DNA of 64,000 bases from Neoscytalidium dimidiatum (Eukaryota > Ascomycota > Dothideomycetes > Botryosphaeriales > Botryosphaeriaceae). The stretch's first letter is position 1; each line of letters begins with the position of its first letter. Made by a program: the position numbers and the translations under genes. Of the stretch, positions 9,152-20,984 are shown one piece after another. Below the pieces are notes generated by a model. That model was not told the origin of the DNA and searched no databases. It was given only the letters and a program-made list of their open reading frames with translations. The DNA lies in NCBI GenBank assembly GCA_037367355.1, contig CM074699.1, forward strand, positions 2,914,001 to 2,978,000, read 5' to 3'.

Positions 9152-12100
9152 TTAAAAACCCCACTGCTTCAACCAGTTTCCAAACAACTTCCCGTCCACC
9201 TCGCCAAGCGTCCTCAAACACTCGCTACTCTCGCACGTGTGGCTCGTCGCCATAGGCGGCAGCCCACCTCCCTCGGCCCTCAAGCCCTCGTAGAAGTCCA
9301 CAAGCTTAACACCGGGCTTCTTCTCGATCTCCTCCTTCGTGAGCGGCACGCTCTTCAACTCCCTCATCCACTCATCAAACTCGACATCCCTCAGCTTCAC
9401 ACCCTGCGCCTCGTAGAAACTCTGGATAACCGGCACCAGCGTCCGCCAGCTCACGACTCGCGGGTTGATGACGTGGAACACATCCAGGATCCTCTCTTTC
9501 TGCGTGCGCAGGAGGCGATCGAACGCGCACTCGACCACGGTCCGCGCCGCGGCGTCCATGGGCACCCAATCGACGGCGTCCTGGTTGCCGAGGTTGCGGG
9601 GCACGACGCCCATGTTCTTGCTGGTGTGCACGATGCTGGGCAGCCACTCGTGGCGGTTCCAGACGCCCTTCTCCTGCCGCGGGCCCGCCAGCTGGCCGCA
9701 GCGGAAGATGGTGGCGGGTACGCCGGCTTGCTGCGCCGCGATGGCCAGGATGCGGCTGGCGACGTGCTTGCTCTCGCCGTAGCCCTGCAGCAGCGGGGCG
9801 GAGTCGTTGTCGATGAAGGTCTCCGGGATGGGGTCGGTGGAGCCGGTGACGTTGGGGTAGTTAGCGACGGAGGCGATGGAGGAGATGAAGGCGACGTGTG
9901 CGCGATGGGCGGACTGCAGCGAGAAGTCGACGACCCGGCGCGTGCCGGCGATGTGGGTCGGCTCGTAGGAGGTCAGTGCATGGTTGAAGTCAACGGCCCA
10001 GGCGTTGTGGATGAAGAGCGTGGCTTCGGATGCGAGCTTCTCGTACGTTTCTTGCGAAAGGCCGAAGCGCGCTTGGCTGAAGTCGGTGCGGAGGAAAGTG
10101 ACCTTAGTGAAATCCGGGGGGGCGTCGCGCTCGGCGAAGGACTGCGCTTGACGGGTGGCCGCATTGTCACTACGGTTGAGACAGTAGATATGCGCGACGG
10201 TGGGTGAGGCGATCAGATCGGAGAGGATGTAGTTGCCAAGGGAGCCGGTCGACCCGGTTAGGATGACGGTTTGCTTCTCAGGGAGAGCCGGGAGGGGAGA
10301 GGCCGTCTTGGGGAGGTCGGACGTGTACTTCTTGACGATATCGGCTATGATCTGCTCGCGTGGGACGCTAGGCTTCTCATCTGAGGATTCCGACTGCTTG
10401 GCCACGATGGTGGCAGCGATCTTATTAACGGAAGGGCTGCCATAGATATCGCGAGGGACGATTGCCGCGCCACGATCTGCGCCGTGGGATTTCAGAGCTT
10501 GGCTCAAGGCACTGGACAAAGCCATGACCTGGAGCGAATCGACGCCCAAGTCGAATATGTCTTGATCGTCGGAGTGCTCATCCTTGAACACAGGGACAAT
10601 TAGCTTCACAGCGTTGCGGACGAAGGCGCGAGTAGTTGGGAGGTCAGCATCTTTGTGAAGCTTGCCCAGCTGCTCATCAAAGCCTTCGCTCGAATAGAGG
10701 GCCTCCAACTCGTCGGAGTAGGCATTAATCGTCGCGCGTCTGATGATGGATCCCTTTGCCGCACGGATGAAAGGCTTCTCCTTTTTGGTGAAGGCGACCT
10801 TGTTCTTCCAAACCTGAGCATGAGCAGGAGCTTCGCTGTTAGCTTCCTCGATGACGGGCCACAGCTCATGAAGTAGCCAGTCGAGGTCACCGTTCTTAAC
10901 CTTACTCCAGTCCGGCTCTATAAGAATTGCTGGCTGGAAACGGCTTTGGCCGACAACGACTGCTCCCTTCACAAACGGGTGGTTCTCGACGGTCTTTTCA
11001 AAGCTGACCGGATTGAACTTCTCGCCATTGCTGAAAACAATGACGTCATCGCGACGACCCTTGTACCTCCATAGGCCAGGCTTAGTCGGGTGCTGCTCCC
11101 AGAGGTCCTTCGTCCTCCATTCGGAAATCTCGGGGAAGTTGGCGAAAACAGAAACATAGCGAGAATCTACGATGGGCTTGAGGACCTGTTCGTACAAGCC
11201 ATCGTCGGCATCCTCCATGACAACACCCGAGTAGGGGTGCCATTCGAAATATTCCCAGTCGGCTGGATCCTCTGGCTCAAGCGCAGAGATCAACCCCGCC
11301 TCTGTGGAACCGATGACAGAGTGGACGGTCGTGACTTTCCTGATGCGGTCACCAGCCTCCCTAGCTAGAGGCGCGCCACCGAAGTAAATATCATCAATGG
11401 TGGAGAGCGCTTTGAGGCCCTTCTCAGTCTCGCTCATCTCCTCCAGCATCGATGGAGGGAACAGCGCTGCCTTAGCTATCCTGAGGAGCAGGATGTCGCT
11501 CAGGAGCTCGGCGGAGATGGGCTTCCCAAGCGGAGGGAGGACAAGAGGGCCAGTATAAACGCTGCGTAAAAGGCAGATCATGCCCATAGCGTGATAGAAG
11601 GGGGATGGGGTGAACAACGGCTTGCCCTCTGCAGTAGGTCCAGACAAACCCTCACAGATGTTTCTGCGGCCCGGCGGAGCCTTGACATATTTTTGGTGGT
11701 CCAGCTGAGACACCCAGGCGTGGGTCAAGTAGATGGGCTTCGGCAGGCCGGTGCTTCCGGAAGTGTGAAGAACCATGACTTGCTCAAGGCGTCCTTCGTG
11801 ACCTTTGCTTTCAAAGTGGCCCCGCTCTCCAAAAGCTAACATTTCATCAAATGTGGGGATTTGGTGACCGTGCAGATCTTCCGTGTGATCCTCAAACACG
11901 CGCAAATGGGCTTCGATGCCCTCGGTGTAGAAGTAATGGGTGGAATCTGTGCGTTTCAGGAGGTGGATCTGGGCTTCGTCGGAGTTTCGAAGAGAGAGCA
12001 GAAGGGCCTATGTGAGTTGTGATTAGCATTAGGAGGTATCGCCAGAGCTGGGCGGCCGAGAAGAGGGCGGAGAAAACTCACCCTGCGGTTTGTCTTCATG

Positions 12101-12454
12101 AGGGCGACTGTTACTACAGCATAACGAGCATCGTTCACACTGAAATAGCTGTCAGTGTTGCGATAACGGAGACACACGAAAGCCAACTTACCCCATGAAT
12201 GCCACTGTCTCACGCTGCTCGTTGGCGGCACCGATAGTCCTCTCAATCCACCAAGCTGTTCCGTTGACAGCTTTGGCAAATTCGTCAAAAGTAATCGTAC
12301 GCCATTCTCCGTGGAAATCAGAGGTACGGGGAACAATCATCCATGGCCTCGAGGGGGCGCTGGCGGCGATGTCGTCGATGCGGCGGGGGAGATATCGATC
12401 GCCAAACGGCGAATGGCCGTTGTAGTAGTTGGAGACACCTTCGATGGAGCCCAT
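9152..12454 (-). CDS. NRPS-like adenylate-forming reductase (A-T-R)
   Basis: Three exons: 12454-12192, 12139-12082 and 12007-9152, giving 1057 residues. The introns are 52 and 74 nt with GTAAGT/TTTCAG and GTGAGT/CATAG. The adenylation domain has HTSGSTGLPKP near 188-198, GSTEAGL and the YKGRRDD block. A carrier domain follows with DLGVDSLQVM near 590-600, its Ser being the phosphopantetheine site. The C-terminal reductase is a Lys2-type short-chain dehydrogenase with TGSTGSLGNY near 685-695 and GYGESK, the Tyr/Lys catalytic pair. There is no condensation domain. Such enzymes activate a carboxylic acid, load it on the carrier and release it reductively as an aldehyde or alcohol using NAD(P)H. 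The substrate cannot be read from the sequence. A further in-frame ATG at 12508 would add 18 residues. Confidence 0.9.
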
Positions 12455-14167
12455 AGTGCGAAGAATGTTCGGGCGCGAGAAAAGGGCGGAGGAATGCAGT
12501 GGTATCACAAAAACTCAAAGGCTATGCAGAACAAGAGACACGCGGATGCTGATGCTGATGCTGACGCTGGAAAGACAGCCTAGGTGGAATATTGTTGAGA
12601 TATATATACAAGACGCTCGTGCGAGACATTTCAGCGATGAGTAGGAGAAGTTCGGGTTTGACGTGCTCCGTCGGCCGTGACGTTGCGTGTGCATGGAACA
12701 GAAGCTCGGGGACTGGGATGGAGTCTACGGCTCTGATGAGATAATTTTTACCAGGCCCATCGCCACAGGGCTTTCCAGACCTGCGGGAACGCTGGGAGGG
12801 CCGCTGGCTGCACAATAGGCCGAAAAGCTCGTGCCGATAGACGCTGGGTCGGGATCGAAAGAAGCTCGGGGCCGGCGCTAGTGTGTGTGACGATCGCATG
12901 GGTGAGGGGCTTCCACGAGGGAAAACGCAGTCTTGCTAACTCAGCACGCTTCTCAGCGCTCTTCGGAGTTGACTTGGAGCTGGACCCTGGGGTCTGATTG
13001 GGCAGCGGCGAAACATCGAAGCGTTATCTCTACGAGATCTAATGGTGGTCCCTCCATGCTAGTGCAGCGTCAGGACTCCAATCTCCACCTCGGCCGAGGC
13101 AGCTTGAACTCATCCAGACGTTTTCCTCCCTTCCCAAGAGCGTAATAAAACTCTCTGAAGGGCAAGAATGACGACGGCCGAGCGAGCTAAAGGAGCGCCT
13201 TCCGCAATGCCAAGCGATGCAAGCTCATCGCCCAAGGCTTGACAAGAGGCTCTCACGGGTGAATCATCCGCTCCGTCAGCCACGGCCGAGGAAGGCGCAA
13301 GGACCGGGCCGTAGTCGATCTCTCTCGTGAGATCGCATCAAAGCTTGGTGGGAGGGTAGCGTTGTGCAACGGCGGCCCACTGAGAGGGCATGTTTCACAG
13401 CGGGCGAGGCAAAAGTTGGCTACGATGATGTCGATGCGGGCGGACGTCGGCGAAGGCTCGCTTTTCACTGGGACGCTCAAGCAGCGTCAGCCGCTTGCTG
13501 CACCTGCGTCAGCACTCAAAGCCGAGGGTATTGCTGTGTCTCTCCCTGTCGGCTCGTAGAAAAGGCAGTTGACTCTGGGCTCTTAACATTCCCACCATCC
13601 TGGGCCACAACCCCTCCCGCTGCTGGCACCCTCGCATGCCTCCCACACCGACACAGGAACATGAGGACGACGACAGGAAAAGTGGATCCAAGCAGGCGCC
13701 AGGAATGCTGACGAACGACGTCCGAATGTTTAGTGAGCGGGATGTCGTGAGGAACGCGCTCGACACCGCATGCGTCGCGACATGGACGCGGCGAGAGCGG
13801 GGACGATGAAGGCCAAGTCATGCCGGCTGAGGTGGTGGAATGGTGGAATGGTGGAACGGTGGAACGCGGGGTGGAAAGTCGACCGGGCGGCGAGTCGCGC
13901 AATGCCGAGGCTGCTGTGCCGCGCGCCGTCCGCCGCCCACTGCCAAACCTGCTTATCAGGCCGCCCGGGCTGCGCGTATCTGGCATCGCGTCCCTCCTCG
14001 CCCCGTCGCACAGCCCGCTATCTACAGATTGCTCTGCTCTCACTCGCTGCGCCTAGCCAATGCCGTCCGCCACTTATCCCACCCTTATTTTCGCTGGAAA
14101 TGGCCGTTCTCAGCTCTGTCGCTCTCGTCCTCCTTGACCCGCCCGTCACCCAACCCCATCCCTCGCA
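12455..14167. other. Divergent intergenic region
   Basis: 1.7 kb between the A-T-R gene and the permease, which are transcribed away from each other. A TATATATA run near 12600 is a candidate TATA for the A-T-R gene, about 145 bp before its start. ORFs here overlap on all frames and match nothing recognised. Confidence 0.45.
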
Positions 14168-15982
14168 ATGACGTCCGTCCCGCCCCCGAAGAACGAGAAA
14201 GCCTCGCTCGACGTCGGAGAACGAGCCTCGCTCGAAGTCGTCCCTGAAAACGCCGATCAGCTCCACCGTCGTCTCTCCAATCGCCAGATTCAGTGGATCG
14301 CAATCGGAGGTTCCATTGGCACCGCGCTATTCGTCAGCATTGGATATGGTTTGATCGAAGGAGGTCCAGGCAGCCTGTTCATAGCTTTTGCTGTGTACAG
14401 CTGTATGCTGGGCTTGGTCAACAGCTGCCTGGCTGAGATGGTTGTCTTCATGCCCGTCAGCGGCTCCTGGGTGCGAATGGGCTCTAAATGGGTTGATGAG
14501 GCTCTTGGATTCACTGCTGGCTGGAACTTCTACCTCTACGAAGCAATCTTGATTCCTTTCGAGATTTCTGCCCTCAATCTTGTTCTACAATACTGGAGCG
14601 ACAACATTCCTCTCGCCGCCATCTGCGCTGCCTGCATTGTGCTCTATGCGTGTGTGCCTCCGATTGACGGTTGCCGTCGTGATCGCTAACCGTCACCAGG
14701 GCCATCAATCTCTTCGCAGTCCGCTGGTATGGCGAAGCCGAGTTTTGGCTTTCCTCGGGCAAACTGATCCTGATTTTCATGATGTTCGCCTTCACCTTCA
14801 TCACCATGGTCGGCGGGAATCCTCAGCGCGATGCCTACGGTTTCCGCTACTGGCGAACTCCCGGCTCGTTTGCCGAGTACGTGACTACTGGCACGCTTGG
14901 CCGCTTCGAAGGATTCCTCGGCGCTTTCTATCAGGCCTCCTTCACCATTGTGGGGCCAGAGTAGGGTTCTTCTTTCGTGATATGCTTTGTTGGTCCTAAC
15001 CTGCGATTAGGTACATTGGCATGGTCTCTGGTGAAGCTGTGTATCCGCGCAAGACGATCAAGCAAGCTTTCAAGACCGTCTACTGGCGGTTTGGCTGCTT
15101 CTTCATCCTTGGTGCTCTTTGCGTCGGAATTGTCCTGCCATATGACGACCCCAAGCTCAACGCACTCCTTGCCGACGGAGATACTGGAGACGCTGGTGCT
15201 AGTCCTTATGTCATCGCCATGCAGAACATGGGAATTACCGTGCTGCCGGACATCACCAACGCGCTTCTTGTGACCAGTATCTTCTCGGCAGGAAACTCTT
15301 ATGTGTCAGTCTCTTTTTAACCCCGGTTTCGATTGCTCGGCTTGCTGATCGGCACAGGTATGCTGCCACGAGGTCGCTCTATGCGCTTGCCCTGGACGGT
15401 CACGCTCCCAAAATCCTCACCAAAGTCAACCGCCACGGAATCCCCATATATTCCTTCTTGGTAACTATGGTGTTTCCTTTCCTCTCGTTCTTGTCCGTCG
15501 GCTCCAGCGCCTCGGAAGGTCTCAAATGGCTTGCCAACTTGACGCAAGCCAGCCAGGTGATGAACTACATTATCATGTGTATCATCTACTTGTTTTTCTA
15601 CCGGGCCCTAAAGGTACAAGGCTACGACCGTAGTACGCTGCCTTACACAGGCTGGTATCAACCCTATACCGCCTACTTGGGGCTGCTATTTATGATTTTG
15701 ACCGTCGGCACCTACGGGTACACGGTCTTCCTTCCTGGCTGGTGGGACGTCGGAACCTTCTTCACATACTATACGATGGTTTTCTTTTGCATCGTCGCGT
15801 TTGGTGCGTACAAGCTCATCAAGCGGACCAAGCTCGTGCTTCCGAGCGAGGCAGACTTGATTTGGGAGAGACCGACCATCGATGCGTATGAAGCGGCCAC
15901 GGAGCCACCACTAGGCATCTGGGAGGATATTGGCAGAGCGATTGGACTGAGGAAGCGAAAGAGCACAAGCTCTGAAGACTAA
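14168..15982 (+). CDS. Amino-acid/polyamine-type permease (YAT family)
   Basis: Four exons: 14168-14649, 14700-14960, 15011-15304 and 15358-15982, giving 553 residues; the introns are 50, 50 and 53 nt. A hydrophilic N-terminus precedes QWIAIGGSIGTALFVSIG, the conserved first transmembrane segment of yeast-type amino-acid transporters. SFTIVGPEYIGMVSGEA and the following YPRKTIKQAF match the family signature around TM6, and about twelve membrane segments can be counted. It should import an amino acid across the plasma membrane by proton symport; specificity is not determinable. A duplicated GT near the third donor (GTGTCAGT) leaves that site slightly ambiguous, but only the chosen one keeps frame. 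Confidence 0.9.
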
Positions 15983-16370
15983 AAAAGAGTCCTCTCAAGA
16001 GCTCTAGAGATACCCATCCACTATACTGGACAACAGAAAACGCGGTTGGACATTGGAGGAAACAAGAATAGTATAAGCGCGAGAAATTCAACCAGTTATA
16101 ACCTTTTCAATTATAAGCACTGGCCACCTGCTCCTCAGATTGCTTGCCGGTAACATGTATACGTTGCTGTGCACGCGGGGTGTTTCGGGGAGCGGCGCAC
16201 AGCGTGACCCCGCGTTGGCTTATCGCTCCGCGGCCGACGGCATCTGCGGGGCTGCATTGATCTCTCACGCGACGCAGATCTCACTGCATCATCATCAGCA
16301 CTTTAATTCACCTTACCTCCGGAACTCCCTGCACCTCTCCTCACGCCTCAATCACACCTCTACGCATACG
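15983..16370. other. Short intergenic region
   Basis: 388 bp between two genes on the same strand. It includes the 5' leader of the dioxygenase gene, with CACC- and CTC-rich sequence just before the start. No separate gene is seen. Confidence 0.4.
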
Positions 16371-17426
16371 ATGGCGGTCACCGAACACCCTGGCCTGTCG
16401 CCCGAACAGGTAAAGTTCTTTGAGGAGAATGGCTACTTGCTCATTCCGGACGCGCTGTCGCAAGACACGGTCGCCGAGCTGCTGGCCGAGTCAAAAAAGA
16501 TGCTGCGCGAGTTCCCAATCGAGAGCCATCCGATGACAAAGTTCTCGACGGGCCAAGGAAGCGAAGCTGAGCACGTCGGCGACGACTACTTCCTCGAGAG
16601 CGGCGACAAGATTCGATTCTTCTTCGAGGAGGGTAAGCACCTTTCCCCTGCCGACCTCGCCACCACACTCTCTCCTCTCCCGCAAGAGCTCCGCACGCAA
16701 TGCTGATACTCACCCCGCCGGTCCCCCACAGACGCCTTCGACTCGACCGGCGCGCTCACGAAGCCCAAAGAACGCGCGATCAACAAGATCGGCCACTACC
16801 TGCACCAGCTCTCCCCACCCTTCCGCCGCATCTCGCTGTCCGCGCAAAACGCCGCCATCGCGCGCGCCCTCGGCTTCGCGGACCCGCGCGTCCTGCAGAG
16901 CATGGTCATCTGCAAGCAGCCCGAGATCGGCGGCGCCGTCCCGCCCCACCAGGACTCGCCGTTCCTCTTCACGAACCCGCCGTCCGCCGTCGGCTTCTGG
17001 TACGCGCTGGAGGACTGCACGCGCGAGAACGGCTGCCTGAGCTTCGCGCCGGGGTCGCACAAGACGAGCCCGGTGAAGAGCCGGTTCGTGCGGATGAAGG
17101 AGGCGGGGAAGGGAGAGCGCGGGACGGGGTTTATAGAGAATGAGGCAGCGAAGTATCCGCCGGCGATACAGAGGGTGAGGGAGAGCGGGGAGTTGGGTGG
17201 CGGCGAGGAGACGGGGATCGAGAGCGAGGTCGAGTACGTGATGGGCGAGGTAAAGGCTGGCACGCTGGTGCTGATTCATGGGAATGTGTTGCATAAGAGC
17301 GAGAGGAATCTGAGTGAGAAGAGCAGGTTTATTTATACGTTTCATTGTATTGAGGGCGGATACGAGTATGATCGCCTCAATTGGCTGCAGCCGCCGAAGG
17401 AGGGGTTTTCGAAGCTGAGCGGCTGA
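16371..17426 (+). CDS. Phytanoyl-CoA dioxygenase-like Fe(II)/2-oxoglutarate enzyme
   Basis: Two exons, 16371-16632 and 16732-17426, with a 99-nt intron (GTAAGC to CCACAG), giving 318 residues. EQVKFFEENGYLLIPDAL at the N-terminus is the typical PhyH opening. PPHQDSPF supplies the metal-binding His and Asp of the HxD motif; LIHGNVLHKS carries the distal His; and RFIYTFH holds the 2-oxoglutarate-binding Arg. GCLSFAPGSHK is also typical. The family hydroxylates phytanoyl-CoA or, in fungal metabolite clusters, other small molecules. The open frame extends further upstream, but alignment to the family favours the ATG at 16371. Confidence 0.88.
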
Positions 17427-18889
17427 GGTCTGCTGGAGGTAAGTATTCGGACAGTCGGGCAACCAAAAAAGGAAACGAGCAGAGGAAGGAAGCCAAAAAG
17501 AGATGCGAATACGATAGGGAATCGGAAAGATCCGGCCTTGTGTCCACACTTCCTTTGAGATGGCTCATTCATGTCGCCAGGTCCGCCTTCACCTCCATGA
17601 TGAGGACCTCGGGCTTCTCAGCGAACGCCGCATCTCCGGGCCCGACATCGCTTTCGACTTCAAAATTTTCACTACTACCTGTCTTGTAGTCTACCATTTA
17701 ATCTACCAAATACAACACCACCACCGGCTCTATGAACACAGTTGTACGTCCGCGCCGATCGACTTCAAACTATATTGCTGTATCCGTCGACCGCACCGAA
17801 GCGTATGACACATGACCCGGTACCTACCGTGGTCATCGAGACGAGCACTTGGGTCAGCTCTCGGCTTCATCCGGGCATACTAGCTCGTGCACGCTCCGGT
17901 CTGCGAAAGTTTCGCTGTAACGTACGTATACCCAACGATCTAGCCAGAATAGGCAATTCTCTGGCCTATATCGGAAGACTCTGCCGCTTAGCAGACATAC
18001 TTTACGACCCGCAGCTTCTTGTTTATCTATTCGTCAGCATGTTAGCATCCCGTGGAGTCAGTCTTGCGGGATAATCCTTTTCCTCAACTCGTAGCTCGCC
18101 TGCCCCCAATCCTTAGCCCTACGCCGCAGCCCCCAACACGAAGTGGTTTAACCAGCGGATACACCCATGCTAGAGTATCTTCGTGACCCGTCGCACTGGG
18201 AGCGCCATGAGCATAATTATCGTTGATACACGGCCGAAGCCGTTGAACAGCCATGCTGCGACACAAAAAAAAGGTCGGCAAAACGGCACCCACCGAGCGT
18301 CTTTTTCCTGGCTTCGCCGATTAGATTAGATCATCACTCGGAGATGTCCTGATCCCCGACCATGACGCGTCGCCCCGTCGCCTCACAACACTCAATCATT
18401 GGCTGCCGTCCTACCCACGCTAGCACCGACGCCGGCGACACCGGGAGGCAAGAATCTCATCTGATTAGATGGTCTCCCGGCGCTCCCCAACACGGACCGC
18501 GGCGCCGAACCCATCTGCGCGGTAACGACCATGTCGATGCCCCTGCGCCTCTCTGCGTCTCTTCAGCCAAGCGATTGACCTGCATGAGCGAGAAATTAGG
18601 AGGGATTTGCGCCTCCATTACCTATTTTTCTTTTCATGCGCATGCTTTTCGACTCCACTATGCATATCAATCCCCGTGCGGGCTGTCTGACTTGCTCGTT
18701 CGTTTCGAGCACGGAACGACCGCTGCGCGTGCTTCACATATAGATCTGCTGCGCCTCTGCGCTTGTACCTCTCTTGCCCGCCTCTCTGTTGGTTCGTGTG
18801 TTTCGTCTCGTCTTTGACGTCTAGTTTCTCACGTTTCTGTTACTTCGGGTTCACGCGCGTCAGGCGCTGCCGTCTGCCCTGCTGCCACC
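17427..18889. other. Intergenic, no gene seen
   Basis: About 1.46 kb. Small ORFs on both strands have no recognisable domain. The region should carry the promoter of the siderophore transporter. One HGATAR-type GATA-factor site (TTATCG, reverse complement CGATAA) is visible at 18217-18222, but a single site of this size is weak evidence. Confidence 0.45.
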
Positions 18890-20984
18890 ATGGCTGACGA
18901 CATACACGCCTCCCCGCCCCCGCGGTATGAGAGCGTCCGCAACAATAAAACTTCTACCACCGTCGACAGCAAACCATTCGAGCTGCGGTCTCAGCCAAGC
19001 AGCACGTTCGACGACAGCGGAAAAGCCGGGTCGTCGATTCTATACAACGATGACGAACGTGACGGTCGCGAGCACGTTCAAGACGGCGTGCGCGAAGCCG
19101 AAGCCATCACGCAGACATGGACGAAGCGGGCGCTGGTGATATCGTACCTACTGTATGTCTTCAGCCGCTTCGCCTCCCCTACCTGGTTCTCCCGAAACTG
19201 ACACTCTTTCTCCCGCCAACATTAAGCATCCTCCTCGTCTTCTTCATCGACTCGCTCGAGCAGCAAATCTCCGCTACCCTCCTCCCCTACGTCTACTCCT
19301 CGTTCGCGGCGCACAGCCTCGTCACCACCGCCTCCATCCTCTCCTCGATCATCGGCGCCGTCGTCAAGCTCCCCATCGCCAAGCTCATCGACATCTGGGG
19401 CCGCCCGCAGGGCTACGTCTGCATGATTGCCGTCGCGACCGTCGGCCTGATCCTGCACGCATCCTGCACCTCCGTAGAGATGTACGCCGCCGCCCAGGTC
19501 TTCTACTGGGTCGGCTTCAACGGCATCGGCTACGTGCTCGACGTCTTCATCGCGGACACCAGCGCGTTGCGGAACAGAGGGCTGATCTTCGCCTTTACGA
19601 CGACGCCGTACATCGCTACGACGTTCGCAGGGCCCAGCGCTGCTCAGGAGTTTTTGAAAGGCCCCGGGTGGCGGTGGGGATATGGCGTTTTTGCTGTTAT
19701 TGTCCCGGTGGTTACGGTGCCGGTGGCGATGATATTCTTGATTAATAGGCGGAAGGCGGTGCGGGAGGGCCGAATTGAGAAGACGGCGGTATGGGCAGGG
19801 ACGCCATTTGGGGAGAAAGTGAAATATTATTTGGTGGAGTTTGATGGTGAGTGTGCGAAATTGATTGGTTGGTTGTGGGCCTGCATGCTAATGAGTGAGA
19901 ATAGTTGTCGGCATGATACTCATCTGCGCGGGCTTCGCGCTGCTGATTCTGCCGCTGACGCTAGCGACGTACCAGGCTGATAAATGGCGCTCCGCTTCGA
20001 TCATCTGCATGATCATATTCGGGGGGCTGTCGTTGATCGGCTTCTATGTCTGGGAGAAGTGGTGGGCGCCGGTGCGGTTCCTGCCATTCCATCTCTTGAC
20101 GGATAAAACGGTGCTCGGCGCCTGCTGCTGTGCCTGCATTAGCTTTGTTGCGTACTAGTAAGTGTTGTCTGCAGGTGTAGGTTGGCGTGGCCAATGCTGA
20201 CTGACTGGCTACTAGCTGCTGGGACTACTACTTCACCTCTTTCCTACAGGTTGTCTACAACCTCGACGTCTCGAAAGCCGGCTACATCGGTAACATCTTC
20301 AACATCGGTTCCTGCTTCTGGGCCGTTTTCGTCGGACTGTAAGCAATTTCCCCCCTCCCTCGCTTCTCACTCCCACAACACCACGAACTGACGTCCCACC
20401 CCAGCGCCATCCGCCAAACCAACCGCTTCAAATGGTGCGCCCTGATCGCCATCCCCTGGATGATCCTGGGCACGGGTCTGATGTGCTACTTCCGCAACGG
20501 GTCCTTCCCGATCGGCTACATCATCATGTGCCAGATCTTCATCGCCTTCGCGGGCGGCACGGCCGTCATCTGCGAGGAGATGGCCGTCATGTCGGCCGTC
20601 GCGCACGCGGCCAACACCGACGCCGGCGGGCCCGGCGTCGCCGTCGTGCTCGCCCTGCTCTCGCTCTTCTCCGGCATCGGCGGCGCCATCGGCCTCGGCG
20701 TGAGCGGCGCCATCTGGACGAACGTCTTCCCCGTGAAGCTGGAGGAGTTCCTGCCCGAGGACAGGAAGGCGGACCTGCCGACGCTGTATGGCAGCCTCGT
20801 CGCGCAGCTGGCGGAGCCGGTGGGCAGCGAGACGAGGGATGCGATCGTGAGGGCGTACGTGGTCGCGCAGCAGCGCATGTGCATCGCTGCGACGTGCATC
20901 CTCGTGCTCGCGTTCCCGTGCGTGCTGGTGTGGAAGAACTACAACCTTCGCGACGTGCGGCAGGCGAAGGGCACGGTTGCTTGA
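18890..20984 (+). CDS. Siderophore-iron transporter, MFS (ARN/Sit/Mir type)
   Basis: Five exons: 18890-19152, 19227-19846, 19905-20157, 20216-20338 and 20405-20984, with introns of 74, 58, 58 and 66 nt, giving 612 residues. A polar cytosolic N-terminus of about 80 residues is followed by FIDSLEQQISATLLPYVYSS, the hallmark first segment of fungal siderophore transporters. Further blocks are AKLIDIWGRPQGY, GFNGIGYVLDVFIAD, FTTTPYIATTFAGP and YCWDYYFTSFLQVVYN, and about fourteen membrane segments are visible. The protein takes up ferric siderophores at the plasma membrane or an internal vesicle. In fungi such genes are usually repressed by a GATA factor when iron is plentiful. Confidence 0.93.

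Noticed and set aside
9239..10207. 322-codon plus-strand ORF within the A-T-R gene
   Set aside because: Antisense shadow of the reductase domain, with no recognisable motif of its own.
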